This document shows positions 60,140 to 64,000 of a stretch of DNA of 64,000 nt, piece after piece. How positions within the stretch are numbered: the first letter of the stretch is position 1; each line of letters opens with the position of its first letter. The position numbers were made by a program, and so were the translations under genes. The stretch is from HRBIN16 sp049969495 (GTDB taxonomy: Bacteria; Armatimonadota; HRBIN16): contig JBMFOT010000001.1 of assembly GCA_049969495.1 (NCBI GenBank), positions 36,567 to 100,566 of the forward strand, read 5' to 3'. The notes beneath the pieces were generated by a model, which did no database searches, was not told where the DNA came from, and worked only from the letters and a program-made list of their open reading frames with translations.

Positions 60140-60598
60140 CTACCTCTGCCTGCGTCCCTCTTTCAGCAGCTGCACCACCTCTGTGATACGCGCGGCGCGT
60201 GTCTCCGCGCGTTTAGCCTCCTCTATCCAACGCAGGTAGTTCTTGCGGTAGAACGGCGCGATCTCCTCGAAAAACGCTTTCGCCTGCGGCTCCGCTTCGA
60301 GTGCACGGGCAATATCGTCGGCAAGATCCTCCATCACAGGGCTTTCCAGGCAAAGCGCGCATGCTACATGCATTCCCACCTGAACGTCGTTGTCCCGAAG
60401 CCACGTGGGGCCCAGAGGCAGGATGTATTGCCCGTTCCACACCTCGGTACGCCCACGCACCTTGCGCTCGTGGATAGTTCCTGCCACGTAGTGGTGAGCT
60501 CGCTTGCCCCAGCGATTGACCACTTCCTCCGGCAGAACGAGAAAGGCTCTGTTCCCTTGCTGAACGATTTGGACTGTGAAGTGCAATGTTCGGTTCAT
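60140..60598 (-). CDS. DUF1905 / YdeI-type protein
   Basis: 152 residues. The N-terminal part (residues about 5-75) is a DUF1905 barrel, with the PEEVVNRWGK-type segment followed by VAGTIHERKVRGRTEVWNG-like strands; the C-terminal part contains FFEEIAPFYRKNYLRWIEEAKRAETRAARI, split for length, the YdeI/OmpD-associated signature. Such two-part proteins were tied to bacteriocin tolerance in one system; the role here is unknown. It ends ten bases after the PhyH gene on the same strand, probably one operon. Confidence 0.78.
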   Translation of the reverse strand: MNRTLHFTVQIVQQGNRAFLVLPEEVVNRWGKRAHHYVAGTIHERKVRGRTEVWNGQYILPLGPTWLRDNDVQVGMHVACALCLESPVMEDLADDIARALEAEPQAKAFFEEIAPFYRKNYLRWIEEAKRAETRAARITEVVQLLKEGRRQR

Positions 60599-60608
60599 CG
60601 CATGTACC

Positions 60609-61523
60609 TCACGAGGAATTGTTCGGGTCTGCCTCGCGCAAGGCTTGAGGCAAGTCTCTCTCTGGTTGCATAATGCCGAAGTCGCGCGGCACTACGTTCA
60701 GTGCGAACTTCTGCCAGTAGTACTGGATGTCCCGCCTCCTCCAGCCTCGGTAAACCTGCTCCCAGCTGAGCCGTTCGTAGTGCGGGCGCAACGAATCCTC
60801 CACAACAGGTTGCGACGCCCCTTGATAGCGATAATCCACCGACACGCGCAACCTGCGCTGGCTAACGTTCACCAGAGCGCGGTGTACGGTGTAACTGTGG
60901 AATATCAACGCATCGCCGGCACGCATGTCTTGCGCCAGCCAGGTATCGCCCCAGCGGCTGGTATCCACGCTCAAGCCACCAGGTCCGCTGGCGCGATGTA
61001 CCGGTAACAGCCCCGCCTTGTGGGAACCGGGCAACACCGCCAGCCCACCTAGTTCTACGGGGCAATCGCACAGCGGTATCCACACGGTGTAGGTATCGGG
61101 TGTGCCCTGAATCAGCGGGTAGTCCTGATGAGGTGGGGTGGTGTAGTGTGCTGTGGCAGGGAAAGTGATTCTGGCGATATTGCGCGGATGCACCAGCACC
61201 GGCTCCTGTACAATCGCCTCTATCACGCGCAGGATGTTCGAATGGTGCGCCAGTGCGTGGAACTCTTCCAGACACTGTACGCGGTCGTACACCTCCCACC
61301 ATCCTTCGTGCCCCTCGAGACGAGGCTCGCCCAGCGCGAGGTTCTGCTCGTCTGCCCAGCCTTCCTCACGGCAAATGCACATGATAGCTTCGTAGACCGC
61401 GTTCGCCTCCGCTTCGGGAATCAGCCCGGAGATAAAAAGATAGCCTTCTTCCTGCATGCGCTGTCGCAAGGCATCGGGATGGTCTATCAGAACGCGGGAG
61501 TCCACAAACGGTTGGAACAACAT
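60609..61523 (-). CDS. PhyH-family dioxygenase, divergent from a regulator
   Basis: 304 residues from ATG 61523 (GGAGG eleven bases before). Fe(II)/2-oxoglutarate oxygenase fold: HQD in TPPHQDYPLIQG, the distal His in YTVHRALVN and the 2-oxoglutarate Arg in QRRLRVSV. The GTG/ATG frame extends upstream into the promoter and is not used. A perfect promoter lies upstream and shares the gap with the GntR/LacI regulator, which probably controls it. The substrate is unknown; the regulator's sugar-binding domain hints at a small metabolite. Confidence 0.85.
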   Translation of the reverse strand: MLFQPFVDSRVLIDHPDALRQRMQEEGYLFISGLIPEAEANAVYEAIMCICREEGWADEQNLALGEPRLEGHEGWWEVYDRVQCLEEFHALAHHSNILRVIEAIVQEPVLVHPRNIARITFPATAHYTTPPHQDYPLIQGTPDTYTVWIPLCDCPVELGGLAVLPGSHKAGLLPVHRASGPGGLSVDTSRWGDTWLAQDMRAGDALIFHSYTVHRALVNVSQRRLRVSVDYRYQGASQPVVEDSLRPHYERLSWEQVYRGWRRRDIQYYWQKFALNVVPRDFGIMQPERDLPQALREADPNNSS

Positions 61524-61563
61524 CAGGCATCTATCCTCCATCCTGTAAGTTAGCATAGATAAA

Positions 61564-61592
61564 ATTATAGTGCCTGATGCAGCATTTGGCAA
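61564..61592 (-). promoter_or_regulatory. Promoter of the divergent PhyH gene
   Basis: On the minus strand TTGCCA (61592-61587), a 17-base spacer and TATAAT (61569-61564), 41 bases before the ATG. Confidence 0.85.
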
Positions 61593-61614
61593 TCCCTTGA
61601 GGTGCTTAAACCCC

Positions 61615-61662
61615 TTGACATATCTGGTGGAATGATATAGAATGAATTTGAATGTTATAGAA
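61615..61662 (+). promoter_or_regulatory. Regulator promoter with two 12-base direct repeats
   Basis: TTGACA at 61615-61620, a 17-base spacer and TAGAAT at 61638-61643. AATGATATAGAA (61631-61642) and AATGTTATAGAA (61651-61662) are direct repeats, 11 of 12 identical, exactly 20 bases apart (two helical turns), and the first covers the -10. They are a good autoregulatory operator candidate. Confidence 0.7.
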
Positions 61663-61680
61663 CAAATTGTGGTGACAACG

Positions 61681-62766
61681 ATGCCCGTGTCCGAACCGCG
61701 CTACCGGCGCATTCAACAGCATATCGAGCAACTCATCGCCCAGCGCAGGGTACACGAAGGCGAACGCATCCCCAGCGAGCGTGAGATCGCCCGCCAGTTT
61801 GGCGTGAGCCAGATGACGGTGAATCGCGCCATCCAGGAGCTGGTGCGAGAAGGGGTGCTGGTGCGCCGGGTAGGGTCGGGCACGTATGTACAGCGCAGGC
61901 AACCTCTTGCGCGTGCAGTGACACGTACCTCTGTGGTGATGGTGCCGCCCTTCGCCGACCATCTGGAAGAGGATACCTACCTGCGCTGGCCTTTCCATGC
62001 GTTCCGCGATAGAGCCATCCAGGACGACTACGTGCTGATAGTGGAACCCGCCTCTTATCAAGGCTATCAGGAGGTCGTGCAGCGCTACCCAGGCGCAGGA
62101 TTCATCTTCCTGATACCCGACGAGGAGGGTTATGATACCCTGCACCATCTGTTCGTCAGAGGCGTGCCGTTTGTAGTGCTGGGGGCATCGTGGCAGGATG
62201 CACCCTTTGCCTGCGTGGACAGCGACAATATCGACGGCGCGCGGATGGCGATGGGGTACCTGTTCCGACTGGGGCATGAACGTATCGCTTACGTCAACGG
62301 CAAAGAATCCGCCACTAACTGCCGCGACCGGTTACGGGGCTACCTGCAGGCAATGGAGGAGCGCGGGATCGTGGCGGAGGAAGACTGGATAGTGCGTCCG
62401 CATTCCAACCGACAGCTGAGCGATGAAGCGAAACACCACTTAACATCCCTGTTGTTACGCCGGGATGCGGTGACCGCTATTTTCTGCGCAGGATACTATC
62501 TCACGCTGGAAGTGCTGAGCCTGATACGTACCCTGCGCCTGCGCGTGCCTGAAGACGTGAGCATTATCAGTTTCGACGATCCCTCTTCGGCGGCGCACCT
62601 GCAGCCACCTCTCACCGTCGTGCGTCAGCCGCTCTACGCGATGGGCGAGCGGGCGGTGGACAGGCTGTTGAATCGGATGCGCTCGCCGGCAAACGAGCCG
62701 GGCGGTGTGGAGTATTTGCCGGTGGAACTGATTGTACGCAACTCGTGCGAACGTCTGCCGGAGTGA
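61681..62766 (+). CDS. GntR-headed LacI-type sensor regulator
   Basis: 361 residues from ATG 61681; the ATG at 61642 lies within the -10 element and cannot be the start. A GntR winged helix (residues about 5-75, IPSEREIARQFGVSQMTVNR) is joined to a periplasmic-binding-protein-like effector domain of the LacI/GalR type (about 85-360, with HERIAYVNGKES and DVSIISFDDPSSAAHL). The family senses sugars or amino-acid-like ligands. It is divergent from the PhyH dioxygenase, its likely target. An operator candidate lies in the shared gap. Confidence 0.88.
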   Translation: MPVSEPRYRRIQQHIEQLIAQRRVHEGERIPSEREIARQFGVSQMTVNRAIQELVREGVLVRRVGSGTYVQRRQPLARAVTRTSVVMVPPFADHLEEDTYLRWPFHAFRDRAIQDDYVLIVEPASYQGYQEVVQRYPGAGFIFLIPDEEGYDTLHHLFVRGVPFVVLGASWQDAPFACVDSDNIDGARMAMGYLFRLGHERIAYVNGKESATNCRDRLRGYLQAMEERGIVAEEDWIVRPHSNRQLSDEAKHHLTSLLLRRDAVTAIFCAGYYLTLEVLSLIRTLRLRVPEDVSIISFDDPSSAAHLQPPLTVVRQPLYAMGERAVDRLLNRMRSPANEPGGVEYLPVELIVRNSCERLPE

Positions 62767-62888
62767 CGTTTCCCTGTATGTGGTAGGGGCGGGCGTCTTT
62801 ACGGTGAAATGTTACATAACAAACGGGCGTTTCGCACGATTGCTATAACACTGCACGAGGCACACTAAAAACGAAGGAGGTTACATCC

Positions 62889-63680
62889 ATGAGACGCAAC
62901 GGCTTTACGCTCATCGAATTGCTCGTCGTGATAGCGATCATCGCTATTCTGGCGGCGATTCTGTTCCCGGTGTTCGCCCAGGCACGGGAGAAGGCGCGCA
63001 TGACCGGTTGCCTTTCCAACACGAAGCAGATCGGTCTCGCGCATAACATGTACATTCAGGACTACGATGAGACCTTCGTGTGGAACCCCTGGCCCGGCGG
63101 ACCCGGCGGCGCACCGTGGTGCGGCAATCCCGACCAGCCCACCTTGATATGGACGGGCGCACTGATGCCGTACATCAAGAACAAAGGGCTGTTCCAGTGC
63201 CCGAGCATTGGCGCAGGCACTACCGAGAGTGCATGCCCCTGGTGCCCGCTAGCAGGTAACTGCCGATACTACACGGCGAACTACGTGGAAGCCAACGGAC
63301 AGTTACCCGACTACTGCATCACCTACGGCTTCAACGAGTTCGTTATCGGCAACCAGTGCTCGCCACGCACGCTCGGCGCGATCGGCTCGCCCGCTTCGGT
63401 GGCCATCTTCGCCGATTCCATTGCCATGATGTGGGCTTCGTTCTACGGTATCACCGTCAACGGCGAAGGCCCCTTCTGGTGCGTTTCGGACCCCACCAGC
63501 GGCTGGCTGTACGGGCGTCCGGTGCACCACGTTACCGGTCCTGCGGCGAGACCGGTGGGCGCGATTAACTTCGTGTTTGCCGACGGTCACGCCAAGTCCG
63601 ACAGAAACTTCTGGGCGGATGATTCCTACCCGGTGTACTGTCGCGGTGGTTACCGCGGCGCATTGCTCTGGAAAGACTAA
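62889..63680 (+). CDS. Prepilin-type protein with H-x9-DG tail (DUF1559-like)
   Basis: 263 residues. The N-terminal GFTLIELLVVIAIIAILAAILFP is a type IV prepilin leader and helix, shortened here to GFTLIELLVVIAIIAILAAI; cleavage by a PilD peptidase should occur before F6. It continues with FAQAREKARMTGCLSN and the tail INFVFADGHAKSDRNFW, the signature abundant in Planctomycetes and Armatimonadota. These are minor pseudopilin-like secreted proteins, possibly for a T2SS. ATG 62889 follows AAGGAGG. An inverted repeat TGTTA-CA-TAACA (62810-62821) and a TATAAC (62844-62849) upstream are weak promoter hints. Confidence 0.88.
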   Translation: MRRNGFTLIELLVVIAIIAILAAILFPVFAQAREKARMTGCLSNTKQIGLAHNMYIQDYDETFVWNPWPGGPGGAPWCGNPDQPTLIWTGALMPYIKNKGLFQCPSIGAGTTESACPWCPLAGNCRYYTANYVEANGQLPDYCITYGFNEFVIGNQCSPRTLGAIGSPASVAIFADSIAMMWASFYGITVNGEGPFWCVSDPTSGWLYGRPVHHVTGPAARPVGAINFVFADGHAKSDRNFWADDSYPVYCRGGYRGALLWKD

Positions 63681-63693
63681 GCAAGCAGTTTGC

Positions 63694-63740
63694 GACGGAG
63701 CGTAACCGTCCACGTGTTTGTTGGATGGATGCGCTCCGTC
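63694..63740. repeat. Hairpin repeat, copy 3 of 3
   Basis: Left arm 63694-63712 (GACGGAGCG, then CCGTCCA) and right arm 63722-63740 (TGGATGGA, then GCGCTCCGTC) around a nine-base loop. It matches copies at 7781 and 35128 in the outer GACGGAGC/GCTCCGTC and loop CGTG. It lies 14 bases after the prepilin stop. Confidence 0.75.
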
Positions 63741-63760
63741 GCATCCCAGACGCTGCCCTC

Positions 63761-63789
63761 TTGACAATCTTTGCTGTTGGTGCGATAAT
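63761..63789 (+). promoter_or_regulatory. Promoter of the last gene
   Basis: TTGACA at 63761-63766, a 17-base spacer and GATAAT at 63784-63789. Confidence 0.82.
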
Positions 63790-63798
63790 AAGCATGAA

Positions 63799-63814
63799 CG
63801 GAATACGTATTCCG
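63799..63814. promoter_or_regulatory. 16-base perfect palindrome near the transcription start
   Basis: CGGAATACGTATTCCG is perfectly palindromic and begins about 10 bases after the -10, at roughly +3, a normal repressor position. Confidence 0.55.
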
Positions 63815-63842
63815 AACCGTGATTCGAAAGGAGGGTTTGTAC

Positions 63843-64000
63843 ATGGCACGCTTCACCTTTTTCGCCGCAATCACTGCGGCAGGTCTGTTGTTCGCTACCG
63901 CAACCTTTGCCCAGCCGGTCATCGACGGCTCCTGGGACCCCGACTACCAAATCCTCGCCGTGCAGGACACCCAGACCGGCTTCGGCGACAGCAACCTAGG
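63843..64000 (+). CDS. Secreted protein, start only (PEP-CTERM-type candidate, cut by window end)
   Basis: 52 codons are visible from ATG 63843 (AAAGGAGGG upstream). The signal peptide runs to about residue 23 (AAGLLFATATFAQ). The mature start, VIDGSWDPDYQILAVQDTQT followed by GFGDSNLG, resembles PEP-CTERM secreted proteins of Armatimonadota-like genomes; the C-terminal sorting tail lies outside the window, so this is a similarity judgement only. It has its own strong promoter and a palindromic operator candidate. Confidence 0.7.
   Translation, partial: MARFTFFAAITAAGLLFATATFAQPVIDGSWDPDYQILAVQDTQTGFGDSNL

Noticed and set aside
61642..61680. Earlier ATG start for the GntR/LacI regulator
   Set aside because: It lies inside the predicted -10 element and so upstream of the transcription start.
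1..64000. CRISPR arrays, transposases, rRNA genes
   Set aside because: No regularly spaced direct repeats, transposase signatures or rRNA segments were seen on reading through.

Overview
The window looks like chromosome of a moderately GC-rich, diderm, probably thermophilic bacterium, and the best guess is Armatimonadota. This is inferred from the gene mix and not from a marker gene. Diderm traits are apolipoprotein N-acyltransferase, two outer-membrane porins, PEP-CTERM secreted proteins and a prepilin with the H-x9-DG tail. Firmicute-like traits are a SigH-type sigma factor, a McsA/McsB protein-arginine kinase next to clpC, and rapZ-yvcK. The futalosine menaquinone enzyme MqnC is also present. 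No phage, insertion sequence, CRISPR array, rRNA or replication origin was seen.

Layout. 1-4.4 kb: uvrC (5' end outside the window), a small membrane protein, rapZ, yvcK. 4.4-6.8 kb, minus: an MFS exporter, threonine synthase, tRNA-Lys. 7-11.5 kb: PEP-CTERM protein, nucleoside phosphorylase, a porin followed by a gutted ammonium-transporter remnant and an intact P-II gene, and a PhyH-type dioxygenase. 11.6-17.5 kb, minus: hflX, a compact three-gene cassette with a TIGR04255-family protein, a methyltransferase, a sugar-isomerase fragment, and a large methyltransferase-kinase fusion. 17.7-18.5 kb: sigH under a promoter with phased A-tracts. 18.5-30 kb, minus: a mutY-like gene, an anchored unknown protein, EamA transporter, ygfZ, tRNA-Leu, argJ, a transaldolase-like gene, an orphan sugar ABC permease coupled to a KimA-like transporter, a GH5-like hydrolase and a CobW-family GTPase. 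30.3-33.3 kb: a toxin-antitoxin pair, then moaA and mqnC. 33.4-39 kb: a gene fragment, porin, parallel beta-helix protein, lnt. 39-50 kb: ilvE, a fused mcsA-mcsB, clpC, a thioester alpha-2-macroglobulin, a redoxin-deacetylase fusion, and an AMMECR1 protein. 50-55 kb: an anchored unknown protein and three tandem pilT paralogues with a SpoU methyltransferase between the second and third. 55-64 kb: a TIGR03790 protein, HEPN-MNT pair, GPH/MFS transporter, DUF429, YdcF, YdeI, a PhyH dioxygenase divergent from a GntR/LacI-type regulator, a prepilin, and the start of another secreted protein.

Themes. Protein quality control is grouped (arginine kinase fusion plus ClpC). Type IV pilus retraction motors form one block. 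Surface proteins are each followed by a related roughly 50-base hairpin (after the genes ending at 7737, 35080 and 63680). At least three remnants of larger genes (amt, a sugar isomerase, an unknown C-terminal piece) suggest ongoing gene loss.

The strongest candidates for something undescribed are the TIGR04255 cassette, the McsA-McsB single-chain kinase, the methyltransferase-kinase fusion, the redoxin-NodB fusion without a CxxC, and a MutY-like protein without its catalytic glutamate.
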